From positions 1 through 34,220 of the forward strand of contig CAILUG010000051.1 of NCBI GenBank assembly GCA_903837345.1: a DNA stretch of 34,220 nucleotides. Direction: 5' to 3'. Below the pieces are notes generated by a model. It made no database searches. It worked only from the letters and a program-made list of their open reading frames with translations, and was not told the origin of the DNA. This stretch comes from an uncultured Gammaproteobacteria bacterium. GTDB lineage: Bacteria; Pseudomonadota; Gammaproteobacteria; Pseudomonadales; Pseudohongiellaceae. A program made the translations under genes and the position numbers. Positions 24,200 through 31,059 of this stretch are shown piece after piece. Position 1 is the stretch's first letter. Each line of letters begins with the position of its first letter.

Positions 24200-24253
24200 G
24201 TTACCGACGCCCTTGATTGCCTGGACTTGTTGGTGGGTACTGTAGTTGTGCAG

Positions 24254-25423
24254 TTACTGCCGACGCAAGCGAATAACACCGATTGCCACCGGCACCATGG
24301 CAGTGATCAACAATGCACACAGGTAATAGGGCAGATCGGCTTGCAGTGAAAATACCCAGCCGAACAGCGGCGGCGCCACGATGCGCGACAACGCATTGGA
24401 CGCCATGTTGAGCCCCATCACGCTGCCCTGACGATCGGGCGGCGTCGAGCGTGACACCAGCGCCCCGGCATTGGGGAAGGTGAGACTGTGGCCGGCCATC
24501 ATCAGCGCCATCAACACTACCGAAGCGGCAGGCGTGCGGATCACGGGTGGCAATAACACCGCTGCGATCAATACCAGCAGCCCGCCCGCAATTACCCGCG
24601 CTTCGCCGAAGCGCGCCACCAAGGGCCCGATCAGCAGCGTTTGTACACTTAGCCCGGCCCCGCCGACGGCAATGAAAGCCAGTCCGACTTCATGGGTGGA
24701 CCAGCCGAAATGCTGGGCTGTCCACAAGCCGAATATGGCTTCCATGGAGGCGAAGGCGCCGATGCCACAAAAGGCAATCAGGAACAAACGCCACAGCAAG
24801 GGCGTGGTGCTGACGAACGCAAATCCTGCGCGGTAACTCGGCAAGGCGCGTACCTTGACGTCTGCCGGTCGCGTTTCCGGCAGCAGTACGTAGGCCCACA
24901 GCGATGCCGCGGCGGTCAGCAGCGCGGCCACCAGAATCGGTAGTCTGAAGCCGGCCAGGCCTGCGGCAGGATCGGCCAGCAAGCCGCCCAGGGCCGGGCC
25001 CAACGCGAGGCCGAGATTGAAGGCCGCCCCGAAATATCCCATGTTTTTCGCCCGCACCTGCGGTGAGGTGATGTCGGCAATCGCGCCGGTGGCAACACCA
25101 AAGGTGCCGCTGAAAAACCCGCTGATGATACGGATGGCAATGGCGGCGGCGAGGTTGGGTGCGAACGCGAAGGCCACATAACTGAGTGCGGCGCACGCAG
25201 TGGTAATTATCATGATCGGCCGCCGGCCCCTGGCATCCGATTGGCGGCCCCAATGGATCTCGCCAAACACGCTGCCCAACGAGTAAGCCGCGAACAAGCA
25301 AGCCACCTGGAACGATGAGGCCCCGAACAACGACCCGTAGAACGGCAGCAGTGGCAGGATCAGACTGAAGCCGGCGATATTCAGAAACACCGTGGCCAAC
25401 AGCAGCGGCATCGCCTTGTTCAT
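24254..25423 (-). CDS. MFS transporter, TetA-like (DHA1) drug/metabolite exporter type
   Basis: 389 residues, 12 helices. GEIHWGRQSDARGRRPIM is motif A of the loop between helices 2 and 3 (G-x-L/x-x-D-x-x-G-R-R/K). The motif C-like segment GYFGAAFNLGLALGPALGGLLAD in helix 5 is typical of proton antiporters that export. Overall order resembles TetA-type exporters. Its start overlaps the end of the SMP-30 gene by 4 bp (ATGA), so the two are translationally coupled. Export of an organic acid or lactone-derived compound is a guess; drug export is the alternative. Confidence 0.88.
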   Translation of the reverse strand: MNKAMPLLLATVFLNIAGFSLILPLLPFYGSLFGASSFQVACLFAAYSLGSVFGEIHWGRQSDARGRRPIMIITTACAALSYVAFAFAPNLAAAIAIRIISGFFSGTFGVATGAIADITSPQVRAKNMGYFGAAFNLGLALGPALGGLLADPAAGLAGFRLPILVAALLTAAASLWAYVLLPETRPADVKVRALPSYRAGFAFVSTTPLLWRLFLIAFCGIGAFASMEAIFGLWTAQHFGWSTHEVGLAFIAVGGAGLSVQTLLIGPLVARFGEARVIAGGLLVLIAAVLLPPVIRTPAASVVLMALMMAGHSLTFPNAGALVSRSTPPDRQGSVMGLNMASNALSRIVAPPLFGWVFSLQADLPYYLCALLITAMVPVAIGVIRLRRQ

Positions 25424-26289
25424 GCGCCGAACCTCGGCTCAGGCAAGCCCTGTACACCCAGTCCGTCAATCACGAACGTGGAACCATCGAGCGGATCGGC
25501 CGGGCGTCCGAGAAAGGCAGGACTCAGCGTTGGCACAAAGAGGCGGTCGAGTTGCGCACCACCGAACATGACGCTGCCCGGCAATTTAAGCGGCATGGTG
25601 ACGATGCGTTCGATGCTGCCATCCGGCCGGAATCGCACCAGCTTGCCGCCATCGCAGATGGCGCTCCACACATGGCCCTCGCTGTCCACCGTGGCGCCAT
25701 CGGGGATGCCGCCCAGCTCTGCTGTGCTGGCAAAGGGGCGGCGATTGCTAAGCGTGCCGTGCCCGATGTCGTAGTCGTAGACATAGATGATTTTGCGGAT
25801 GCTGTCGGCGTGATAGAACAGTTTGTCGTCCGGCGACCAGCATGGGCCATTGGCCAGGAAGATATCGTTGTCGATTTCGCGCAGGGCAGTGGCACCGGGG
25901 TCCAGCGCATAGAGCTTGCCGCGCGCTTCTTTCATGCCGCGGTCACTTGAGCCCACGATAAAACGGCCACGCCGGTCGACCTTGCCATCGGCGAGTTGCA
26001 CCTGCTCGTTCAAATCGGCACTGGTGGCCAGCAGGCGGCACTCACCAGTTGTCAGGTTCAGCGTATGCACGCCGTTGGCCAGCGCGACAATGGCGTCACC
26101 GCCTTTGCGAATGGCCATCGAGCCGATGATGTTGGGCACCGACCAGCGCTGGGTCTGGCCCGTGCCAGGGTCCAGGCAGTAGACAGCCTTTGCCAGAATG
26201 TCGATCCAGTATAGCCGTTGGGTCTGCACGTCCCACACCGGGCCTTCGCCTACCGAGCATTGGGGGACTTCCAGCCGGGTGATTTGCAT
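25420..26289 (-). CDS. SMP-30/gluconolactonase-family protein with altered substrate site
   Basis: 289 residues, six-bladed calcium-dependent beta-propeller lactonase family. Metal ligands are kept: Glu15 (CSVGEGPVWD), Asn147 (FLANGPCWS) and Asp197 (GIPDGATVD). The substrate loop, normally R-L/F-N-D-G-K-V-D, reads VQLADGKVD, so the Arg and Asn that contact the sugar lactone in SMP-30 are Gln98 and Ala100. A lactone other than gluconolactone, or a non-sugar ester, is likely. No signal peptide. First gene of a coupled pair with the exporter-like MFS gene. Confidence 0.88.
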   Translation of the reverse strand: MQITRLEVPQCSVGEGPVWDVQTQRLYWIDILAKAVYCLDPGTGQTQRWSVPNIIGSMAIRKGGDAIVALANGVHTLNLTTGECRLLATSADLNEQVQLADGKVDRRGRFIVGSSDRGMKEARGKLYALDPGATALREIDNDIFLANGPCWSPDDKLFYHADSIRKIIYVYDYDIGHGTLSNRRPFASTAELGGIPDGATVDSEGHVWSAICDGGKLVRFRPDGSIERIVTMPLKLPGSVMFGGAQLDRLFVPTLSPAFLGRPADPLDGSTFVIDGLGVQGLPEPRFGA

Positions 26290-26503
26290 GGGCTCGCTCC
26301 TGTTCTGTTGATTGTGCCATAGCTATCTGCCATACCGTAAAACTCGTCAGTCGATTTGCTATCGCCGACCACGCCTTTTCCTCTGACCTTTCAGCCGTGA
26401 ATCGTACCAGCCAAAATGCAGGTTTTCCTTTTAAAACTTGAACAAAGGAGAACTCACCACGAAGCCATCGAAGTACGGCAGAGTCACAAGTGCACATGAA
26501 AGC
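26290..26503. other. Intergenic region without a supported gene
   Basis: About 210 bp between the SMP-30 start and recognisable IS3 sequence. It must contain the promoter of the minus-strand SMP-30/MFS pair. I see no convincing hairpin, RNA or complete coding frame; short frames on both strands lack ribosome binding sites. Confidence 0.5.
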
Positions 26504-26686
26504 ATGAGGCGGACTGACCCGATCAAAATATATTGTCTCGAGAGGGTTTGTGTAGAAGGTTTTCGGAACATCACCAAGGATATGCGGGATGGTGAGATGC
26601 CCTGCAATAAGAGCCGTGTGCATGAGCTAATCAGAGAATCAGGTATCACTGCAGAGCTTGGCGCAAGTTCACGCCCCTGTCAGTAG
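26504..26686 (+). pseudogene. IS3-family orfB (transposase) relic
   Basis: In one frame ending at TAG 26684-26686, GFRNITKDMRDGEMPCNKSR continues VHELIRESGITAELG. This fits the HTH_21 region of IS3-family OrfB (pattern YGYRxIxxDLRxxGExCxxxRVxRLMRxxGIxAxxGY). There is no upstream part of orfB and no DDE catalytic core downstream; the frame stops after the matching segment. It is a short relic of an insertion just upstream of the methyltransferase gene. Confidence 0.55.
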
Positions 26687-26717
26687 CGCAAAGACGGGCC
26701 TGAATAATTGCGATAAG

Positions 26718-27632
26718 ATGCTGCGCCCAAACTACAAGTGCATCACGGAAATGCCAATGGAACCGAATCTTGCTGCAAATCACTGGAATTCCATGTATGA
26801 AAAGCCCCTTGTTCGGGGGTGGTTATCGCACCCTTTAGTAATCTCTGAAATTAATAAGAGAATCGCAGGCAAGGATTTGTACTGGATGCCCTGGCTGTTC
26901 GCTGACTACTTCGGCGGCAATGTGGGAAATGTGTTGTCGATAGGTTGTGGCGATGGCTTGCATGAGCTGGGCATGGCCAGAAACGGATGGGCAAAAAGTA
27001 TTGACGCCTTTGACATATCATCGCAAGGCATTGCGAAGGCAAAGGAAGCGGCGGCTACGGAGAATCTCTCGATAAATTTCTATTGTGACAATTTTGAGAA
27101 TTTTCTGAAAGTTGAACCTGGCAAGAAGTATGACGCTGTCATGTTTCTCGGTTCCCTGCATCACGTGAAAGATATCGATGCGATGCTTGGGCGTGCACGC
27201 GAAGTCTTGACTCCAAACGGGGCGCTCGTCTTGAATGAATACATAGGGCCGTGCTTCAACATTTACGACGAGGCCAGAATCTCCATCATAAACGGGATGC
27301 TGGATTCTCTCGATAATGAATTCAAAGTGAAGCCCAATGCCAGATGGTCCAATCCTTCATTTGAGCATGTGATGGCAACTGATCCGTCAGAAGCTGTGAG
27401 ATCCGCACTTATACCTCAGTTTGTTCGTCTGTTTTTCAAACCTGAGATCGAGCGGTTCTTTGGCGGAGCTATTCTTCATCCCATATTTGATCACCTCAAT
27501 TCGATTCGCTTGAACGATGGCTCCGCCGAGTCGGCGTCAATAGTCCGGCTAATTATCGAGTTTGAAAACATGCTGACAGCCAAAGGAGTTGTAGGGCATG
27601 ACTTTGTAATAGGGGTGTATCGCCCGATTTAG
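26718..27632 (+). CDS. Class I SAM-dependent methyltransferase
   Basis: 304 residues from ATG 26718 (alternatives 26751 and 26757; ribosome binding sites are weak for all). Rossmann motifs: VLSIGCGDGLHELG (72-85, motif I), KSIDAFDISSQGIAKAK (acidic end of beta2), YDAVMFLGSLHHVKDIDAMLGRAREVLTPNGALVLNEY (motifs II-III with the HH pair of Methyltransf_11/23 types). The C-terminal third (SNPSFEHVMATDPSEAVRS onward) resembles sugar- or lipid-modifying methyltransferases, but the substrate is not known. The gene is visibly richer in A+T than its neighbours and lies against an IS3 relic, so it was probably acquired. It stands alone; no coupled partner. Confidence 0.85.
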   Translation: MLRPNYKCITEMPMEPNLAANHWNSMYEKPLVRGWLSHPLVISEINKRIAGKDLYWMPWLFADYFGGNVGNVLSIGCGDGLHELGMARNGWAKSIDAFDISSQGIAKAKEAAATENLSINFYCDNFENFLKVEPGKKYDAVMFLGSLHHVKDIDAMLGRAREVLTPNGALVLNEYIGPCFNIYDEARISIINGMLDSLDNEFKVKPNARWSNPSFEHVMATDPSEAVRSALIPQFVRLFFKPEIERFFGGAILHPIFDHLNSIRLNDGSAESASIVRLIIEFENMLTAKGVVGHDFVIGVYRPI

Positions 27633-27730
27633 TGACTGAATTACCTCGAGTTTAGTAGGCACTAAGTAGCTATACAGTGAAGCTACAAAGTGTCCAGAGA
27701 GCTCGGGCGATTCTGTTAGGTCGTTCGTTT
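27633..27730. other. Short intergenic stretch after the methyltransferase
   Basis: No coding frame or clear terminator. A loose TAGCT-TATACAGTGA-AGCTA inverted element lies near 27667-27685. Nothing else recognised. Confidence 0.4.
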
Positions 27731-27935
27731 CTACTCGTCGCGAGCATCCGCACCTATTTCGGCCTTCTTTGCTGCAATAATCATCTGTTTCAGTTCCTTC
27801 AATACTTGCAGCTTGCCCTGTGCAGAGAAAAGGAAGATCTGATGATTTCGCAGGTCGTTGACCCACACGTTGCCGGCACTGCCGGTGCGCAGACGCCATG
27901 ATCGGCATGGCCTCGTTGCAGTGAAAGACGTAGAT
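27731..27935 (-). pseudogene. Decayed NHL/six-bladed beta-propeller gene fragment 1
   Basis: Two frames must be joined to read it. The upstream part gives QGNIYVFHCNEAMPIM; after a frameshift near 27890 the next frame gives SAGNVWVNDLRNHQIFLFSA followed by QGKLQVLKELKQ, ending at TAG 27731-27733. GNVWVxDxRNHQIFxFSxxGKL is the pattern of NHL-type propeller blades (as in PAL-like lyases). No start or other blades remain. A 27-bp segment is repeated at 30950-30976. Confidence 0.5.
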
Positions 27936-27956
27936 ATTTCCCTGACACCTGTTTAT
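27933..27956. repeat. Dispersed repeat, diverged copy C
   Basis: GATATTTCCCTGACACCTGT resembles the CTGACACC core of copies A and B with ATTTC moved to the left. It abuts the propeller-gene relic. Confidence 0.4.
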
Positions 27957-27983
27957 GGACAGTGAATGGACTGTTTCGGTTCC

Positions 27984-28058
27984 TTATCTGACGAACAATG
28001 CAATCAGAATAATGATCGGGATGGGAATGCCGAGAAAGTACAAAAGTATTGAGCGCAT
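27984..28058 (-). CDS. 24-residue membrane peptide
   Basis: ATG 28056-28058 is preceded by CCAGGAGTTCACG, a textbook ribosome binding site. The peptide starts MRSILLYFLG, continues PIPIIILIAL and ends FVR, before TAA 27984-27986: one hydrophobic helix with a Pro-x-Pro hinge and a basic end. I recall similar tiny hydrophobic peptides beside related membrane-protein genes. It lies 32 bp after the multi-pass membrane protein gene on the same strand, so it is probably cotranscribed and may be a small subunit or regulator of it. Function is unknown. Confidence 0.65.
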   Translation of the reverse strand: MRSILLYFLGIPIPIIILIALFVR

Positions 28059-28090
28059 CGTGAACTCCTGGAAATGAATAGTTGATGTGG

Positions 28091-29017
28091 CTAGCAGAGA
28101 TCGCGCTGACGTCCACCGAAGATAGCAGACACACTGGCGACAAATGCCCCCGCCAGCAGCGAGATAAACAGCCATAGCGCAGCATAGGCGGAAGCCTTGC
28201 GAGCTTTGTCCGCTGCCTCCTTCACAGCCACTTCTGCTGCTTTCAGTTTTTCCTGCATACGTGCGTATGTATCGGTTACTCGCTGTTCAGCTTCCTGCCG
28301 GGTAAGGCCGGTGCGCTGTGCGACAAGCTGGCCAACATAGCGAACGTCCTCTGCCGGCATTGCTTCGGTTTGGCCCGCATTCAGGAAGATAGTTGTTACT
28401 TCGATCAGAGCGGACGTATTGGGTTTCTCAACGGTATCCGTCGCCGGCATGTTGGGACGGAACAAGGAACCCACAAAATAGTTGAGTGCACCAGTTTCGC
28501 TGCCGGCTTTGCTGCGGTCAGAACTTGCCATTGCAGCAGTTGCCATCGCGGTGGAAGCCGCACTACCGGTTACCGATGCGCCGGCCTTGATGCCACCACC
28601 GATGATCGATCCAATGACCGAAGTCAGCAAGGCCGCAGTGGCGAGCGACGCCACGGCCCAAGTCAGAAAGCCGTGGGCGGTGTCGCGGAAGTAAACCTCG
28701 TCAGTATGCGTATCCAGCCACTTGGTTCTTAGCCGGCCGGCAAGATAACCACCCATCCCTGAAGCCACCAATTGCGTGAGTGTCACCCACGCAATGGTCG
28801 ATATGCCGAACTGTGCTGCACTAATGCCGTCATATGCCCAAGGCGACACCGAGGAAAAACCGAATCCCATGCCAAGCATGAGCAAGATCAATGACAGCGC
28901 CGCCGCTGCGGCCGCACCCGCGATAATAGCGCCCCAGGATACGGCGCTGGCAGAGTAAGGGAAAGGACTGCCGGTCATTACCGGGCTGTTTGCAGACAGG
29001 TCGCTATTTGTAGTCAT
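28091..29017 (-). CDS. Multi-pass membrane protein (PhnA-like in common annotations)
   Basis: 308 residues, ribosome binding site CAGAGGTATAC. Four membrane segments: VSWGAIIAGAAAAAALSLIL, about ISTIAWVTLTQLVASGMGGYLAG, about FLTWAVASLATAALLTSVIGSIIGG, and the C-terminal ALWLFISLLAGAFVASVSAIFGG. Between helices 3 and 4 is a large soluble region ending in a long charged helix (TRQEAEQRVTDTYARMQEKL then KAAEVAVKEAADKARKA), probably a coiled coil in the periplasm or cytoplasm. The small-residue-rich first and third helices suggest tight packing. No transport or enzyme motif is seen. The PhnA-like label is from memory of database names and says nothing about phosphonates. Paired with a 24-residue peptide. 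Confidence 0.82.
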   Translation of the reverse strand: MTTNSDLSANSPVMTGSPFPYSASAVSWGAIIAGAAAAAALSLILLMLGMGFGFSSVSPWAYDGISAAQFGISTIAWVTLTQLVASGMGGYLAGRLRTKWLDTHTDEVYFRDTAHGFLTWAVASLATAALLTSVIGSIIGGGIKAGASVTGSAASTAMATAAMASSDRSKAGSETGALNYFVGSLFRPNMPATDTVEKPNTSALIEVTTIFLNAGQTEAMPAEDVRYVGQLVAQRTGLTRQEAEQRVTDTYARMQEKLKAAEVAVKEAADKARKASAYAALWLFISLLAGAFVASVSAIFGGRQRDLC

Positions 29018-29063
29018 GTATACCTCTGACTCGGTCGACGGACGAAATCCAGGTCAGCCTGGT

Positions 29064-29270
29064 TCAAATTTGAGGGGCCAGATTATTTAGTAGTGGGGAG
29101 TGCGTCCGTGCGCTAGAGAACACAGAGGCCAATTGCTGTGCAAAGCGGATGCTTGCGGCATCATCGGCATCAACCGTAACCGCAGTGGGGTTGTGGAGCC
29201 CATCAACGCGGTCGAGGATCTTGCCGCTCTTCGAGTACTACAGTACGTCCGAGTTGGTGCTCCCGCCATT
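29064..29270 (-). pseudogene. Decayed NHL/six-bladed beta-propeller gene fragment 2
   Basis: One minus frame reads ANGGSTNSDVL, an in-frame TAG (29238-29240), then YSKSGKILDRVDGLHNPTAV and TVDADD, ending at TGA 29064-29066. The order GGSTNSxVxxYxKxGKIL followed by GLHNPTAVTVDADD is that of an NHL/PAL-type propeller blade. The internal stop and lack of a start mark it as broken. The remaining 29018-29063 and 29271-29310 hold no gene. Confidence 0.45.
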
Positions 29271-29310
29271 TGCCCTTTACGCAAGGTGATTCGCCAAGAG
29301 TTGCGCTAGC

Positions 29311-29335
29311 ATTGCGACTCTGACACCTTATTCTC
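29311..29335. repeat. Dispersed repeat, copy D
   Basis: ATTGCGACTCTGACACCTTA then TTCTC: shares the GACTCTGACACC core and downstream TATTC-like end with copies A and B. It sits upstream of the small exported protein at 29382. Confidence 0.6.
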
Positions 29336-29381
29336 AAGCTATCCGCCTTTTCCCGCAGGAAACCCACAAGAGGAATGTGCA

Positions 29382-29849
29382 ATGGACAGAAGAGATGTAC
29401 TGGCGATGACAGGAGTGGCCCTGCTGCTCAACGGTGGCCGCGCAGAGGCGCAGACTGGCGCCCAGGCAAACGCAACTGCGGCGGTGGCGGCAAAAGTCTT
29501 GCGCTTGTACACGACGCCAGACGGTGGTTCCGCAGTTGAGGAACTCACCATCTCACCAACCGCGAAACCCATCAACGTCACACGCATGACAGCGAGCGTC
29601 TACGGCGGTTCCGCTACCACCGCGCCCAACTGGCACACCGCGCCTCGCAAGCAATTCGCGATCAACATGTCCGGAGCTCTCGAACTCGAACTCTCGGACG
29701 GCTCACGGCGCAGGGTCGGCAGCGATCTTGTGTACCTGGAGGACACAACAGGCAAAGGTCATGTGACGCGTGCGCTTGGTCCGATCACCAATGTGTTTCT
29801 GCATGTCCCTGATGATTTCGATATTGTGGCGTGGACGCAGGGGAGGTAA
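29382..29849 (+). CDS. Small exported cupin-like protein with twin-arginine-like leader
   Basis: 155 residues, ribosome binding site AAGAGGAATGTGCA. The leader MDRRDVLAMTGVALLLNGG has an RR pair and moderate hydrophobicity, resembling a Tat signal, with cleavage near EAQT. The mature part is beta-rich: VYGGSATTAPNWHTAPRKQF, INMSGALELELSDGS, VYLEDTTGKGHVTRALG, FLHVPDDFDIVAW. The shape fits a cupin barrel (His in NWHTAP, Glu and His in LEDTTGKGH) but ligands are not complete. A 30-bp piece of this gene (29637-29666) recurs at 30994-31023. Function unknown. Confidence 0.75.
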   Translation: MDRRDVLAMTGVALLLNGGRAEAQTGAQANATAAVAAKVLRLYTTPDGGSAVEELTISPTAKPINVTRMTASVYGGSATTAPNWHTAPRKQFAINMSGALELELSDGSRRRVGSDLVYLEDTTGKGHVTRALGPITNVFLHVPDDFDIVAWTQGR

Positions 29850-29894
29850 TCCGCCCAGGAAGGCCGGCAAACACAGAGCTGGACCACCTCACCA

Positions 29895-30836
29895 TTACTT
29901 GTCCCAGGGCGATTTCATGTTGTAGGGAACGGTGATAAACACAGCCTCCACCTGGGCAATTTTGCCGTTTATGATCTTGAACAGTTCCATCAATTGGTAG
30001 CTGTGGGGCGTGCGGTAGTTGGTCTTGCGCGTGGTGCCGTCGGTCAGTTTGAATTCCAGCAGCTTGCCAGCATGGTCGATGAAGCCGGAGGTCAACACCA
30101 GCCCGCGTTCCTCATCCACCAGCGTGAAGCGCCGCGCCCGCAGACGATCATCATAGCGATACAGCCCCAGTTTGAACTGTTGTTCGCAGCCCAGCGCATA
30201 GAAGGGACTGACCTCCTTGGCACGCGTTGCGTTGTTGGTGGTTTCAACGCCGTTCTCAATCCTGTCGCAGCGTGGGTCAAACACGGTGTGCAGCGTGCCG
30301 TCATTAAGTTGCAATGAATCGAAATAGCCGTTGGCTGCCGCAATCATCGCGGCACGTGAGGTGCGCACTTCTTCCGGCACCTTGTCATTGAGGATGGGCC
30401 GGACATAGAGCTTTTGCGGATTCGGACTGGGAAAATCCCGACCTGCTTCGTAGCGGCCCATGATGGTCTCGATCTCGGTGATCCGGGCGTCAACCACTTT
30501 CATGCGCAAGGCCAGGATGGACGGGTTGCCATTTTCCGTGACCACGGTGTATATGCCCACCTGGCCCGCTTTCTCATCGGCAAAGCGCAGGTCGTAATCG
30601 CCGCGCCCGTCCACTGAATTCCACATACCGTCCGGAAAATCCATTTCGACACCGTTTTCGGTAAAGCGCACTCCTTTCGCCAATGGCAGTTTGGCGGGAT
30701 TGCGCGCATCGATCGCCGCCAGATAGGCGTCGAGGAATCCGTAGAGGCAGGTGCGGTCACATGCTGCCGCCGTGGCTTTGCCCGGCAGCATAAGTACCAG
30801 TATCACGCCTGAAAGAACCCTTACCAATTTAGACAT
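29895..30836 (-). CDS. Exported DUF8021-like protein of unknown function
   Basis: 313 residues, ribosome binding site AGAGGGAGCG. Signal peptide to about residue 24 (GKATAAA), then CDRTCLYGFLDAYLAAIDARNPAKLPLAKGVRFTENG, repeated NTF2-like units: a first ending IETIMGRYEAG and a second AAANGYFDSLQLNDGT to FKIINGKIAQVEAVF, with a final PYNMKSPWDK. The pairing of two NTF2-like halves and the SPW ending recall proteins now called DUF8021, found in bacteria and fungi; the number is from memory. Four cysteines (CDRTC, RCDR and GCEQQ) could form disulfides. Convergent with the cupin-like gene. Ligand unknown. Confidence 0.75.
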   Translation of the reverse strand: MSKLVRVLSGVILVLMLPGKATAAACDRTCLYGFLDAYLAAIDARNPAKLPLAKGVRFTENGVEMDFPDGMWNSVDGRGDYDLRFADEKAGQVGIYTVVTENGNPSILALRMKVVDARITEIETIMGRYEAGRDFPSPNPQKLYVRPILNDKVPEEVRTSRAAMIAAANGYFDSLQLNDGTLHTVFDPRCDRIENGVETTNNATRAKEVSPFYALGCEQQFKLGLYRYDDRLRARRFTLVDEERGLVLTSGFIDHAGKLLEFKLTDGTTRKTNYRTPHSYQLMELFKIINGKIAQVEAVFITVPYNMKSPWDK

Positions 30837-30914
30837 CGCTCCCTCTCTTTGAATTTACAAGTAACCAAGCGGGGGGGCATTCTCACGCTTAGCCACTTGA
30901 TTGTGTCAAATAGA

Positions 30915-30980
30915 CTACCACTTTTGTGGTTGAGGATATGACTGCTTTAGCAGCTTGCCCTGTGCCGTGAAAAGGATAAC
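30915..30980 (-). pseudogene. Decayed beta-propeller gene fragment 3
   Basis: A minus frame reads VILFTAQGKLLKQSYPQPQK and ends at TAG 30915-30917. It resembles the last blade strand seen in fragment 1 (FLFSAQGKLQ), and 30950-30976 matches 27808-27834 at 25 of 27 bases. Only about 20 codons remain. The rest of 30837-31059 contains a gene echo (30994-31023) and the upstream region of the reductase gene. Confidence 0.45.
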
Positions 30981-30993
30981 CTAAAGCGTCTCG

Positions 30994-31023
30994 ACCGCGC
31001 CTCGTAAGCAATTCGCGATCAAC
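30994..31023 (+). repeat. 30-bp echo of the cupin-like gene
   Basis: Matches 29637-29666 inside the cupin-like gene at 29 of 30 bases, in the same orientation (encodes TAPRKQFAIN in the gene). No homology continues on either side. It is either a relic of a second copy of the gene or a recombination scar. Confidence 0.7.
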
Positions 31024-31059
31024 TCGGTGCTAGAATTGGTAAAAAAATGAGGAGGCACA

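Noticed and set aside
26431-26649. Minus-strand 72-codon frame antisense to the IS3 relic
   Set aside because: No site or motif; the plus strand carries the recognisable OrfB pattern.
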